DNA from: Phytomonospora endophytica
Lineage (GTDB): Bacteria > Actinomycetota > Actinomycetes > Mycobacteriales > Micromonosporaceae
Direction: 5' to 3'
DNA length: 64,000 nt
Assembly (NCBI RefSeq): GCF_014202425.1
Contig: NZ_JACHGT010000024.1
Coordinates: 35,793 to 99,792, forward strand
A model generated the notes under the pieces. It worked only from the letters and a program-made list of their open reading frames with translations. It was not told the DNA's origin and searched no databases. The first letter of the stretch is position 1. The number at the start of each line of letters is the position of its first letter. Positions 8,372 through 17,162 of this stretch are shown piece after piece. Made by a program: the position numbers and the translations under genes.

Positions 8372-9252
8372 CGCGGCGGCCCTCCGTGCGGCGGGTACAC
8401 GAGCATCCGCGGCGGCGCGAGGTTCGGGGCGTCGCCGCGGGCCGCGGCCCGGGTCAAGACGATGTCGAGGCCTTCGGTGCGGATGCGCGTCTCGATCAGG
8501 GTCACGGCGTCGAGGCACGCGAGCATCGCGTAGGCCATGGTGTTGATGGCGAGGTAGGCGCCGCCCAGGACGAGCAGCAGGTTCCCCTCCAGGATCGACG
8601 AGTAGGACGCGATCTGGTCGGCCGCCGACCAGGCACCGCAGGTGATGGCCAGGCGCACCAGCAGCCACGAGCCGTATCCGAGCAGCCGGACGCCCGCCGC
8701 GCGGCAGCCCGCGCGCCCGGCGAGGGCGAGGCCGCGGCCGATCGCGGTCCCCAGTGGGGCTCCGTCGATGATCAGGACGGGCACGATGAGCCCGCCGAAG
8801 GCGTAGACGACGAACCACGGCAGCCCGCACATCGCCGCGGTGAGCGCGGCGACCGGCGCGATGATCACCGCCACGACCACCACCCGCCCCCACGGCACGC
8901 CGCGCACGTACAGCTCGGCGAAACCGGGGGCGGGACGGTCGAGGACCGTCGCCAGCGCCGCCCGGCTCGCGGGCACGCCAAGGACGGTGATGATGAGGAT
9001 CTCCGTGGTCAGCCCGGCGATCATCCACAGCCACAGCACGGTCGGTTCGCCGAAGAGGTCGGAGGAGTACCTCGGGGCCAGCGCGTCCTGCGTCGACAGC
9101 CGCATCCAGGTCATGATGACCTGCTCGACGGCCGCGAGGCCGAAGGAACCGGCCAGCAGGGGCTTCCAGTGGGCGCGCAGCAGCGTGGCGGCGGCGTCGA
9201 GCAGCTCGCCGACGGTCATCGGGCGCAACGGGAGCACCTGCGTGCCGCTCAC
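8368..9252 (-). CDS. Polytopic membrane protein, first gene of the MoxR/DUF58 operon
   Basis: A 294-residue integral membrane protein with about six hydrophobic segments, for example WLWMIAGLTTEILIITVLG, VVVVAVIIAPVAALTAAM and NLLLVLGGAYLAINTMAYA. The N-terminal LRPMTVGELLDAAATLLRAHW and the overall pattern resemble the membrane domain sometimes annotated as glycerophosphodiester phosphodiesterase-like in actinobacteria; no phosphodiesterase residues are visible. GTG at 9252 is chosen because GGAGAGGGG stands 5 nt before it, although the open frame continues upstream. It is divergent from mtrA. Confidence 0.78.
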   Translation of the reverse strand: MSGTQVLPLRPMTVGELLDAAATLLRAHWKPLLAGSFGLAAVEQVIMTWMRLSTQDALAPRYSSDLFGEPTVLWLWMIAGLTTEILIITVLGVPASRAALATVLDRPAPGFAELYVRGVPWGRVVVVAVIIAPVAALTAAMCGLPWFVVYAFGGLIVPVLIIDGAPLGTAIGRGLALAGRAGCRAAGVRLLGYGSWLLVRLAITCGAWSAADQIASYSSILEGNLLLVLGGAYLAINTMAYAMLACLDAVTLIETRIRTEGLDIVLTRAAARGDAPNLAPPRMLVYPPHGGPPR

Positions 9253-9499
9253 CTGGTCCCCTCTCCGACGCCCGGTGGTGCCCGCCCATCGTGCCATGGC
9301 CGCGCTCGTGGCCGCGGGAGCGCTGTCACGGGGTCCGCGACCTCGCCGGCCGGGCCGTCCACACCGCCCGTTCACCTGGCCGTTCGGGTGGTAACGAGAC
9401 TCACAACGCGCAAAATGTCATGATCAGGACTGATTCGTCTCTTAACAGTGAGTAACCCCCACCGCCACGATTGCAAGATTTATTCATCGGGATGGAACT
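9253..9499. promoter_or_regulatory. Divergent intergenic region between the MoxR operon and mtrA
   Basis: A 247-bp control region. The part near mtrA (about 9385-9490) is clearly richer in A/T than its surroundings, as expected for a promoter. Two GTAAC half-sites (9391-9395 and 9454-9458) resemble the half-site reported for MtrA boxes in other actinobacteria, so autoregulation is possible. No unambiguous -35/-10 pair was found. Confidence 0.35.
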
Positions 9500-10198
<699 letters not shown>

Positions 10199-10206
10199 AC
10201 CGAGCC

Positions 10207-11901
10207 TTGCCCTCCGCGTTCACCCCTCCCTGGCGACGGCCGAAAGTCCGGGCGCTGCTGAGGCGTACCTACCGCGCCTCGCTGCGCATGGCGCGGCCGA
10301 TCATCCGGACGTGGCGCGGGTCCCTCCAGCTGCGGGTTGTGGCGATCACCCTGGTGACCACGACGCTGCTGGTGGCGATGTTCGGCCTGATCGTCGGCAA
10401 GAGCATCACCGACCGCCTGGTGAACAACAAGATCCAGAACTCGCAGGCCGTGGTGGTCGGTGGCCGTGAACAGGCCATCAAGGAACTGTCCTCCCTCGTC
10501 GGCCCGCAGGACACCGCGCTGCCGCGAGTCGCGACCGAGCTGGTCAAGACCCTCGCCACCCAGCCCACCCAGCCCGGCAGCCGCTACGAGGTCCTGCTGG
10601 TCCCCGACCCCCGCATCGGCGACGCCGTCGCGCCCTTCCGGCAAGGCTTCGGGCACCCCGCCAAGGCCGAGACGATGGTGGTACCCGACGACCTGCGCGC
10701 CATGGTCGCCGACGGGCACAGCGGCTACCAGCTGACCTCCGCCACCTTCGACCAGGCGCCGGTGAGCCCGTTCCTCGTCTTCGGGACACCCCTGAGCACG
10801 AACTCGATCGGGTTCCAGCTCTATTACTTCTTCCCCCTGGAGAACGAGGCCGCGGTCAGCGACCTGGTCAGCAAGACCCTCTTCCTCGGCGGAGCGGCGC
10901 TCGTCATCCTCCTGGCCCTGCTGGCCGCGCTGGTCACACGCCTGGTCGTGACGCCCGTACGCGTCGCCGCACGCACGGCCCAGCGCCTGTCGGCGGGCCT
11001 GCTGCACGAGCGGATGACCGTCAAGGGCGCCGACGACCTCGCCAGACTCGCCGGGTCCTTCAACCTCATGGCCGAGAACCTCCAGCAGCAGATCGTCCGC
11101 CTCGAAGAGATGTCGCGCCTCCAGCGGCGCTTCACCTCCGACGTCTCCCACGAACTGCGCACCCCCCTGACCACCGTCCGGATGGCCGCCGACCTGCTGC
11201 ACTCCTCCCGCGAGGACTTCCCGCCGGAGGCCGCGCGCAGCGCCGAGCTGCTCCAGGACGAACTCAACCGCTTCGAGGACCTGCTCGGCGAACTGCTGGA
11301 GATCAGCCGCTTCGACGCCGGCTTCGCCCAGCTCGACGCCGACGCCGTCGACCTCAACCCGATCGTCCGCTCGGTCGCCGGATCCTTCGCGGCGCTCGCC
11401 GACCGCTGCGGGGTGGAGTTGCGCGTCAGCGTCCCCCGGGCCCCCACGATCGCCGAGGTCGACGGGCGCCGGGTGCAGCGCGTCCTGCGCAACCTCATCG
11501 GCAACGCCGTCGAGCACGCCGAGGGCCGCCCGGTCGACGTGGAGCTCGCCGCGTCGGGCACCGCCGTCGCCGTGACCGTCCGCGACCGCGGTATCGGACT
11601 CAAACCCGGCGAGGAGAAGCTGGTCTTCAACCGCTTCTGGCGCGCCGACCCCTCGCGCGCCCGCCAGACCGGTGGGACGGGCCTCGGCCTGTCGATCAGC
11701 GTCGAGGACGCCAAGCTGCACGGCGGCTGGCTGGAGGCGGTCGGTGAACCGGGCGTCGGTTCGGTGTTCCGGCTGACGCTGCCGCTGCGCAGTGGTGACC
11801 GGCTGCTGTCCTCGCCGCTGTCGCTGAACCTCGGCGAACCGGCGGTCGAGCCCGCCGGGCAGGAAACGCAGGAGACGGCCGGAGGTGTGCACAGTGGATA
11901 G
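10207..11901 (+). CDS. mtrB: Sensor histidine kinase MtrB
   Basis: The membrane sensor kinase for MtrA. Two membrane segments (LQLRVVAITLVTTTLLVAMF, ~38-58, and LFLGGAALVILLALLAALV, ~225-245) flank a periplasmic sensor region. HAMP, dimerisation and ATPase domains follow: H-box FTSDVSHELRTPLTTVRM, N-box LRNLIGNAVEHAEG, G1 DRGIGLKPGE and G2 GGTGLGLSIS. The start is uncertain. TTG at 10207, 9 nt after mtrA, leaves about 36 residues before the first membrane segment, as in mycobacterial MtrB; the alternative is ATG at 10288. The C terminus has an acidic, Gln/Glu-rich tail. Its end overlaps the lpqB start by 8 nt. Confidence 0.93.
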   Translation: MPSAFTPPWRRPKVRALLRRTYRASLRMARPIIRTWRGSLQLRVVAITLVTTTLLVAMFGLIVGKSITDRLVNNKIQNSQAVVVGGREQAIKELSSLVGPQDTALPRVATELVKTLATQPTQPGSRYEVLLVPDPRIGDAVAPFRQGFGHPAKAETMVVPDDLRAMVADGHSGYQLTSATFDQAPVSPFLVFGTPLSTNSIGFQLYYFFPLENEAAVSDLVSKTLFLGGAALVILLALLAALVTRLVVTPVRVAARTAQRLSAGLLHERMTVKGADDLARLAGSFNLMAENLQQQIVRLEEMSRLQRRFTSDVSHELRTPLTTVRMAADLLHSSREDFPPEAARSAELLQDELNRFEDLLGELLEISRFDAGFAQLDADAVDLNPIVRSVAGSFAALADRCGVELRVSVPRAPTIAEVDGRRVQRVLRNLIGNAVEHAEGRPVDVELAASGTAVAVTVRDRGIGLKPGEEKLVFNRFWRADPSRARQTGGTGLGLSISVEDAKLHGGWLEAVGEPGVGSVFRLTLPLRSGDRLLSSPLSLNLGEPAVEPAGQETQETAGGVHSG

Positions 11902-13630
11902 GCGCCGAAGCCCGCTACTGGCGGTCGTCCTGTCGGCGGGCGTGGTCCTGTCGGGCTGCGGTGTGCCCGCGGACGGCCCGGCGACCGAGATCGCCATCGA
12001 GCAGAACGGCGGTTCGGGTTTCAGCGACCCGGGCCCGTCCTCGCTGGAACCCGAGACCGACGCCGGGAACTCGCTGCGGAACTTCCTGGGCGCCGCCGCC
12101 GGGATCTCCACCACGCGCGGGGAACGGCTCAACAAGTTCTTCGTCTCGCCCTCCACCGAACCGATCGAGCAGTCGCAGGTCGTCAACGTCATCCGCCAGA
12201 CCGACCTCACCCAGCTTCCCGACTCGGAGAACGGCCAGGTCAACTACCGTCTGCGGGCCGAGATCGTCGGCGTCTACGACCAGTGGGGCCAGTTGTCGCC
12301 GCCGGACGGCAAGCGCGACTTCACGATGGACTTCCGGCTGGCCAAGGATCAACCAGACGGCAAGTGGCGCCTGGTCGACCGGCCGACGCGGCTCCTGCTC
12401 GACGAGGAGGCGTTCAAAGGCGCGTACATGGTGTCGCCGCTGTACTTCCAGCGCGTGGGTTCCACCGCGCTGGTCCCCGACATCCGCTACACCTACAAGT
12501 ACGCCACCGACGACCGCACCCGCGAGGAGCTGGTCGACTGGCTGCTGCACGGCCCGTCGACCTGGCTGTCCCGGGCGGTGACCACGGCCTTCCCGTCGGC
12601 GACCAAGCTCAACAGGCCCCCGACCCAGGTGGGCGGCGCCCTGGTCATCGACCTCGGCAGCGACGCGGTCACCGGCGACGAGGAGAAGATGGCCGCCCAG
12701 CTCGCGTGGACCCTGTGGGATGCCGCGGGCGGGTTGTCCCTGCGGCTGGAACGCAACGCGCAGCCGGTCTTCGAGAGCACCATCAGCGCCTACGCCGACC
12801 GGAACCCCACGGCGGTCTTCGCCGATGACACGAACTCGGTCCTGCACCGCATCGACAACGGCCTGGTCCTGTCGGCCTCCACCACCGGGAGCGGGCCCTA
12901 CCAGGGCGTGGAGGACGCCAAGTACGTCGCCAACAGCGTGTCCCGGCAGCACACCGCGCTCGTGCACGACTCGAACAAGCTCACCGTGTACGTCGTCTCC
13001 TCGACGAAACTGGCCGAACAGGTCGTGACACCGTTCCCCGTCACCGGCCTGCCCTCGGGCACGGTCGGCAGGCCCACCTGGGTCGGGGAAGAGACGCTGC
13101 TGGTGCCGGTCGGCGGGCGGCTCTACGCGGTCAACGATCGTGGCGGCGGCACCTGGAAGGCGCAGTCGGGCAGCCTCATCAGCGGGGTCGGGCGCGTCTC
13201 GGCCGCACCCGACGGGGGACGTCTCGCCCTGACCGTCGACGGCCGCGCCTACGTCGTGCCCGTGATCCCGCAAGGCGACGGGACCGTTGAACTGGGCGAC
13301 CGGCGGCCCGTCGACCGCGCCTACGACAACGTCGTCGACGTGGGCTGGAGCGAGGAGCACCGCCTCATCCTGCTCAACTCCGGGCCGGAGAACTTCCTGC
13401 GCTCGGTCACCATCGACAACGTCCAGGTCGAACAGCTCAAGGACAACGGGCCGTCCTTCCCACCGGACTTCCTGACCGTCCTGTGCGACAGTCCCGTCGG
13501 CGGACGATCGACCTCGGCGAAGGTCTACGTCGTGGTCGACAAGAAGATCTACCAGGCCGAATCACGTCGGCTGCGCGAGCTCCAGAACACCGACGGGACC
13601 CCCATGACCGGCACGGCGCCCTTCTTCTAG
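11894..13630 (+). CDS. lpqB: Lipoprotein LpqB, MtrAB accessory factor
   Basis: A 578-residue lipoprotein that binds the MtrB sensor domain and modulates MtrAB signalling in actinobacteria. The signal sequence ends in a lipobox, VVLSGCGVP, with Cys at ~20. An N-terminal lipoprotein domain and a GerMN domain (including YTYKYATDDRTREELVDWLL and TQVGGALVIDLGS) are followed by a beta-propeller-like C-terminal domain (from about residue 300). GTG at 11894 is preferred: GGAGG is 8 nt upstream, whereas the in-frame GTG at 11885 overlaps that GGAGG. The stop overlaps the convergent yjbR-like gene's stop by a few bases. Confidence 0.94.
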   Translation: MDRRRSPLLAVVLSAGVVLSGCGVPADGPATEIAIEQNGGSGFSDPGPSSLEPETDAGNSLRNFLGAAAGISTTRGERLNKFFVSPSTEPIEQSQVVNVIRQTDLTQLPDSENGQVNYRLRAEIVGVYDQWGQLSPPDGKRDFTMDFRLAKDQPDGKWRLVDRPTRLLLDEEAFKGAYMVSPLYFQRVGSTALVPDIRYTYKYATDDRTREELVDWLLHGPSTWLSRAVTTAFPSATKLNRPPTQVGGALVIDLGSDAVTGDEEKMAAQLAWTLWDAAGGLSLRLERNAQPVFESTISAYADRNPTAVFADDTNSVLHRIDNGLVLSASTTGSGPYQGVEDAKYVANSVSRQHTALVHDSNKLTVYVVSSTKLAEQVVTPFPVTGLPSGTVGRPTWVGEETLLVPVGGRLYAVNDRGGGTWKAQSGSLISGVGRVSAAPDGGRLALTVDGRAYVVPVIPQGDGTVELGDRRPVDRAYDNVVDVGWSEEHRLILLNSGPENFLRSVTIDNVQVEQLKDNGPSFPPDFLTVLCDSPVGGRSTSAKVYVVVDKKIYQAESRRLRELQNTDGTPMTGTAPFF

Positions 13631-13980
13631 ACCGCGCCACCGTCGTAGGTGTCCACCAGGTCCTTCGGGGCCGTGGCCCGCCAGGCGTGCTCGACCAGCT
13701 CGGCGAAACGGTCGGCGGGTGCCCGCGCGAGGTCCACCCGCAGGCCCACGAAGACGCGCCCGTGCTCGGTGCGCCACACCTCTTCGTACACGTCGGGGTC
13801 CTCGGCGACCGCTATCGCCGCCTCCTGCCTGCCCACCGCGATCACCGCGTGGGTCTCGCCCCGCTCGTGCCGCACGAAGTCGACGCCGCCGACCAGGAAA
13901 CTCGGCTGCCGGTAGTGCACCCCCTCCACGACCTCCGGGAGGGCGGTGGCGAGTTTGCGGATGTCGTCGAGTCCGATCAC
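13627..13980 (-). CDS. MmcQ/YjbR family DNA-binding-like protein
   Basis: A 117-residue cytoplasmic protein of the MmcQ/YjbR (DUF419) fold. Typical features are the N-terminal helix DDIRKLATALPEVVEGVHYRQ, the central VGGVDFVRHERGETHAVI, RVFVGLRVDL, and the C-terminal ELVEHAWRATAPKDLV, with W-R-x-x-A-P-K near the end. The family has a cyclic-beta fold related to a DNA-binding module, but its cellular role is unclear. The start is GTG at 13980, with GAGGGG about 8 nt upstream. It ends tail to tail with lpqB, sharing the CTAG tetranucleotide. Confidence 0.85.
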   Translation of the reverse strand: MIGLDDIRKLATALPEVVEGVHYRQPSFLVGGVDFVRHERGETHAVIAVGRQEAAIAVAEDPDVYEEVWRTEHGRVFVGLRVDLARAPADRFAELVEHAWRATAPKDLVDTYDGGAV

Positions 13981-14076
13981 GTGCGAACCCCTCGCGAGCG
14001 GCGGCGGATCTCCTGCGCACGATACCGCCTGGAGGATGCGCGCGACGGGGCTCGATGCCAGGGTCATCCGCAAGAG

Positions 14077-14103
14077 TTGTCCACAAGCGGTCGGTTGTCC
14101 ACA
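14077..14103 (+). promoter_or_regulatory. Pair of DnaA-box-like 9-mers upstream of comF
   Basis: TTGTCCACA occurs twice in the same orientation, at 14077-14085 and 14095-14103, 18 bp apart centre to centre. This is the consensus DnaA box form of high-GC actinobacteria. It lies between the divergent yjbR-like and comF genes and may regulate comF or titrate DnaA. A single reverse copy, TGTGGACAA, occurs at 46893-46901. Confidence 0.5.
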
Positions 14104-14156
14104 GGGTCGCCCACCGAGCACTGGCGGCGCGGCCCGGCGGAGGGGAAGGTCGAGCC

Positions 14157-14831
14157 ATGTCCTCACCGAAGACCTCGACCCTCCGCGCGATCGCCGACCT
14201 CGTCCTCCCGCAGTCCTGCGCGGGCTGCGGGAGGCGCCCCCTCCCGGGCCTGTGCGCGCCATGCCTGCTCACCCTGGAGACCCGGACACCGGCGTCCACA
14301 GCCCCCGACCCGCCGCCCCGGGGCATGCCGCCCTGCGTCGCCGCCGGCCTCTACGCCGGAGTGCTCGCCGAGGTGATCATCGCCTACAAGGAACGCGGCC
14401 GCCACGACCTCACCCGCCCCCTCGCCGCCCTGCTCGCGCGCTCGATCGCGCTCGCCGACGACACCGGCGCGCCCGTCCTCGTGCCCGTCCCGACCACCTT
14501 CGCGGCCCGCCGCAGACGCGGCAGCGACCACCTCCGCCCACTCGCCGAGGCCGCGGCCCGCCTCGTCGGCGGCACGGTCGCCCCATGCCTGCGCGCCCGG
14601 CGTCGGCCGGACTCCGTCGGCCTCGACCGGGGAGCCCGCCTGCGCGCCGCGCGCGGCGCCTACGCGCCCCGCTTCGCCGGCCGCCCGAGACGCGGCACCC
14701 CCGTGCTGATCGTCGACGACGTCCTCACCTCCGGGGCCACCCTGAGCGAGGTCGCCCGCACGCTCACCACGATGGGACTGCGCCCGGTCGGGGCGGCCGT
14801 CCTCGCCGTCGCCGGGAGGCGCGCGAAATAG
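14157..14831 (+). CDS. ComF family phosphoribosyltransferase-like protein
   Basis: A 224-residue protein with an N-terminal zinc-ribbon-like segment (CAGCGRRPLPGLCAPC, residues ~20-35) and a PRTase type I domain whose PRPP-binding loop is VLIVDDVLTSGATLSEVA (~182-199). ComF-type proteins act in DNA uptake in some bacteria, but the role in actinobacteria is undefined; the position directly upstream of hpf and secA is conserved in the group. The start ATG at 14157 has GGAGGGGAAGG upstream. Members usually share the block AYKERGRHDL, seen here at ~77-86. Confidence 0.9.
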   Translation: MSSPKTSTLRAIADLVLPQSCAGCGRRPLPGLCAPCLLTLETRTPASTAPDPPPRGMPPCVAAGLYAGVLAEVIIAYKERGRHDLTRPLAALLARSIALADDTGAPVLVPVPTTFAARRRRGSDHLRPLAEAAARLVGGTVAPCLRARRRPDSVGLDRGARLRAARGAYAPRFAGRPRRGTPVLIVDDVLTSGATLSEVARTLTTMGLRPVGAAVLAVAGRRAK

Positions 14832-15186
14832 GGTGTGCCGACCTGGGAATCCGGGCGAATCCGCGGCCGTCCGGGCTTAACCTGTGGATACACCCCAGCA
14901 AGACCTTCAGGTGATTCACAGGCGTCCGACCGGTGACATCCAGGTGATCAGCGGTTAGTGTCTAAGGATCGCGGGAAGGTAACGCGATGGTCTCGAACAG
15001 GCCGACACGGACAGACGTCGTACGGACAACGTACGGACGCGATGTCGGCCCGCTGGAGAGGAGGTCCGATCTTGCACACACCGGCCCCCGTGTCTTCCCC
15101 AGGCGGCCGGACATCCGAAGAGATCCCGGTTAACCCCTTGGTTAACCCAACGTGAGATCACATGATGATCGCGTGGGAGGTCAGGC
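14832..15186 (+). promoter_or_regulatory. 355-bp hpf upstream region
   Basis: No convincing gene. It contains a tandem copy of CGTACGGAC (about 15019-15038), the double GGTTAACC palindrome annotated separately, and a possible 48-codon open frame (14987-15133, MVSNRPTRTDVV...) preceded by GGGAAGG. That frame has no recognisable features and is reported only as a possibility. The GGGAGG at ~15176-15181 is the hpf ribosome binding site. Confidence 0.4.
15128..15147. promoter_or_regulatory. Double GGTTAACC palindrome, candidate operator of hpf
   Basis: Two perfect 8-bp palindromes GGTTAACC (15128-15135 and 15140-15147) have centres 12 bp apart, about 40 bp before the hpf start. Two closely spaced identical dyads suggest a cooperative binding site. 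The binding protein is unknown. Confidence 0.35.
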
Positions 15187-15861
15187 GTGGAGATCGTTGT
15201 CAAAGGCCGTAACGTCGAGGTGCCCGAGCACTACCGCCAGCTCGTCGAAGAGAAACTGGCGAAGGTCGAGAAGTTCGACCACAAGCTGATCCGGATCGAA
15301 GTGGAGCTCCTCCACGAACCGAATCGCCGGCAGTCCGAGCGCTGCCAGAGGGTCGAGTTGACCTGCTTGTCCCGGGGCCCGGTGATTCGCGCCGAAGCGT
15401 GCGCCAAGGACTTCTATGCCGCGCTCGACGCGGCGGTCGAGAAACTCAACAACCGACTGCGCAAGTCCGCCGACCGGCGGCGCGTCCACCGCGGACGACG
15501 CACGCCCGTCTCGGTCGCCGCGGCGACCGCGGACCTGCCCGTGCCCGTTGGCGTGAGCGCCAACGGAACCGGTGCCGATGGCGCTCACGCCAACGGCGCG
15601 AACCGGCCGACCGCGAGCCTTCCGGCGGCCGACCTCGAAGCCTCCGACCCGTACGCCGACCTCGTCGACGAAGACCTTCCCGGCCGCATCGTCCGCGAGA
15701 AGGACCACGCCGCCGAGGCGATGACCGTCGACGACGCGCTGTTCCACATGGAACTCGTCGGGCACGACTTCTACCTGTTCCACGACAAGGAATCCGGCAA
15801 GCCGAGCGTGGTCTACCGACGCAAGGGCTACGCCTACGGCCTGATCCGGCTGGACACCTAG
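15187..15861 (+). CDS. hpf: Long-form ribosome hibernation promoting factor (HPF/RaiA family)
   Basis: A 224-residue long HPF, which binds the 30S subunit and drives 100S ribosome dimerisation in stationary phase or stress. The N-terminal S30AE domain (residues ~1-100) begins MEIVVKGRNVEVPEHYRQ and includes ELTCLSRGPVIRAEACAKDFYAALD. The C-terminal dimerisation domain (~165-224) has EAMTVDDALFHMELVGHDFYLF and VVYRRKGYAYGLIRL. The linker (~105-160) is long and rich in Ala, Gly and Asn, and its DNA holds a perfect 17-bp inverted repeat. The start is GTG at 15187 with GGGAGG 6-7 nt upstream. Confidence 0.94.
   Translation: MEIVVKGRNVEVPEHYRQLVEEKLAKVEKFDHKLIRIEVELLHEPNRRQSERCQRVELTCLSRGPVIRAEACAKDFYAALDAAVEKLNNRLRKSADRRRVHRGRRTPVSVAAATADLPVPVGVSANGTGADGAHANGANRPTASLPAADLEASDPYADLVDEDLPGRIVREKDHAAEAMTVDDALFHMELVGHDFYLFHDKESGKPSVVYRRKGYAYGLIRLDT
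15545..15596 (+). repeat. 17-bp perfect inverted repeat inside the hpf linker
   Basis: The arm 15545-15561 (CCGTTGGCGTGAGCGCC) is the exact reverse complement of 15580-15596, separated by 18 nt. It lies within the codons for the Ala/Gly/Asn-rich linker (repeated S/H-A-N-G motif). Confidence 0.8.
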
Positions 15862-16072
15862 CCACACGACCGCCGCCCGCGGAGGCGACGGCGCGAGACG
15901 GGCGGTGGGCCCGGCGCCGGAACACGCGGCGAAGCGAGACGCGACAGGCGGCCGACCGCCGCCGGCGAACTCGCCCGGCGGTACACGACGACGACACCAC
16001 TTCACAACGAGGCGCGCGCTTCGGGGAATCCGGCCCCGAAGGCGAGACGCCCGCATAGGCATACGAGGTTCA

Positions 16073-16097
16073 GCGGCTCCCGCGACGCGGGAGCCGC
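16073..16097 (+). terminator. Strong hairpin downstream of hpf
   Basis: GCGGCTCCCGC (16073-16083) and GCGGGAGCCGC (16087-16097) pair perfectly around a GAC loop, followed by TTCT. It lies 211 bp after the hpf stop. The right arm also matches the GGAGCCGCTTCTCG block in the repeats at 16353-17036. Confidence 0.5.
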
Positions 16098-16110
16098 TTC
16101 TCGTGGGGGG

Positions 16111-16167
16111 GATGGCGCGGGTACGGCTCGGGCGGGGGCGGGTGGGGATGGCGCGGGTACGGCTCGG
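16111..16167 (+). repeat. 36-bp-period direct repeat, two copies
   Basis: The 21-bp block at 16111-16131 (starts GATGGCGCGGGTACGG) recurs at 16147-16167. The period of 36 bp is a multiple of three, but no gene is evident. Confidence 0.7.
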
Positions 16168-16352
16168 CCGGGGCGAGTGCGGAAGCCGCTCTCGCCGCGC
16201 CAGCCTCCCGAGCCCGCGTCCACATTGTCGACGGGATCCCGCCGGAGCCGAACACGCTCGCCATCGCCGCGACCGCCCGGCCTTCCGACGCCACCGAGTT
16301 CGCCGCGAGGCATGCCGAACTACCCCATCCGGCGGCCCCCTCCGCGAAAGCC

Positions 16353-17036
16353 CTGCGCGGCGTGGGCCTCGCGGCTGGCTCTCGCCGAGCTCGCCCGGGA
16401 GTGGCGGTCACGTGCCGGAGCCACTTCCCGCCGGGCCCGGCTTGGCCGTGGCCTGCGGGTGCTCGGCTGCGGGAAGCGCCATCCCCCCTAGCCCGCCGCG
16501 TCCCGGGCCCTTGCGGTGTGGATCTTGCGGCCAGCCCTCGCCGAGCTCGCCCGGGAGTGGCGGCCACGTGCCGGAGCCGCTTCTCGCTGCGTGGTTCGGC
16601 CGTGGCGTGTGAGTGCCCGGCAGCCGGGAGTGTCACCCCGGCCTTCACCCGTCGCCCGCCGCGCCTGCCTTCGCCAGCGAGTCTGCGTCCCTCCAGGCGC
16701 TTGCGGCGTGGGCCTCGTGGCTGGCTCTCGCCGAGTTCGCCCGGGAGTGGCGGCCACGTGCCGGAGCCGTTTCTCGCTGCGCGCGGCTCGGCCGTGGCGT
16801 GTGAGCGCCCGGTAGCCGGGAGCGCCCCCGGGGCCGTCGCCCGCCGCGCCTGCCTTCGCCAGCGCGTCCGCGCCCCGGCCCCTTGCGTCGTGGGCCTCGT
16901 GGCCAGCCCTCGCCGAGCTCGCCCGGGAGTGGCGGCCACGTGCCGGAGCCGCTTCTCGCTGCGCGGCTCGACCGAGGCCTGCCTTCGCCAGCGCAGCTCC
17001 CGGCAGCCGGAAGCGCCACCCCGGCCTGCCCCCGCA
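16353..17036 (-). repeat. Four tandem ~157-190-bp repeats resembling the 3' end of the adjacent GNAT gene
   Basis: Units begin at about 16353, 16510, 16700 and 16882 (spacings 157, 190, 182 bp). Each shares a core around CTCGCCCGGGAGTGGCGG followed by CACGTGCCGGAGCC. Units B and C also share a second block, GCCCGCCGCGCCTGCC. Read on the minus strand, the core encodes TWPPLPGELGEG in three of the four units; the GNAT protein at 17163-18293 ends MWSLLPGELGEG. Because the spacings are not all multiples of three and the frame is not preserved, this is a DNA repeat and not a repeat protein. The most likely origin is repeated copying of the gene's tail. Confidence 0.75.
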
Positions 17037-17162
17037 CCTCCGCGCCCCACGCGTGCCGCCGGCCACGCCCCCGTCTCCCGCCGCGCCCGGGCGGTCGAGT
17101 CCGCGTCCCGCCGGAACCGTCCCGCTCGGCCACGCCAGACCCGTCCCGCCCGCTCCCGAGCG

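Larger units (their letters stand above)
15862..17162. other. 1.3-kb apparently non-coding, repeat-rich interval between hpf and the GNAT pair
   Basis: No reading frame here has a recognisable domain, a ribosome binding site and a stable length; overlapping frames in all directions are long only because of extreme G+C. Three parts can be seen. First, a tail after hpf with a hairpin at 16073-16097. Second, a short 36-bp direct repeat (16111-16167) and a stretch at about 16189-16360 whose plus-strand translation looks vaguely protein-like (IVDGIPPEPNTLAIAATA), possibly a decayed gene. Third, four ~155-190-bp tandem repeats at 16353-17036. The last 125 bp before the GNAT stop are C-rich and show nothing. 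Confidence 0.6.

Noticed and set aside
14987..15133. 48-codon open frame in the hpf leader
   Set aside because: Only a weak ribosome binding site and no recognisable features; kept as a remark rather than annotated as a gene.
16070..17050. Long minus-strand frame with repeated peptides such as EKRLRHVAATPGRARR
   Set aside because: The repeat periods (157, 190, 182 bp) are not all multiples of three, so the peptide repeat is not frame-consistent; no start signal. Treated as DNA repeats.
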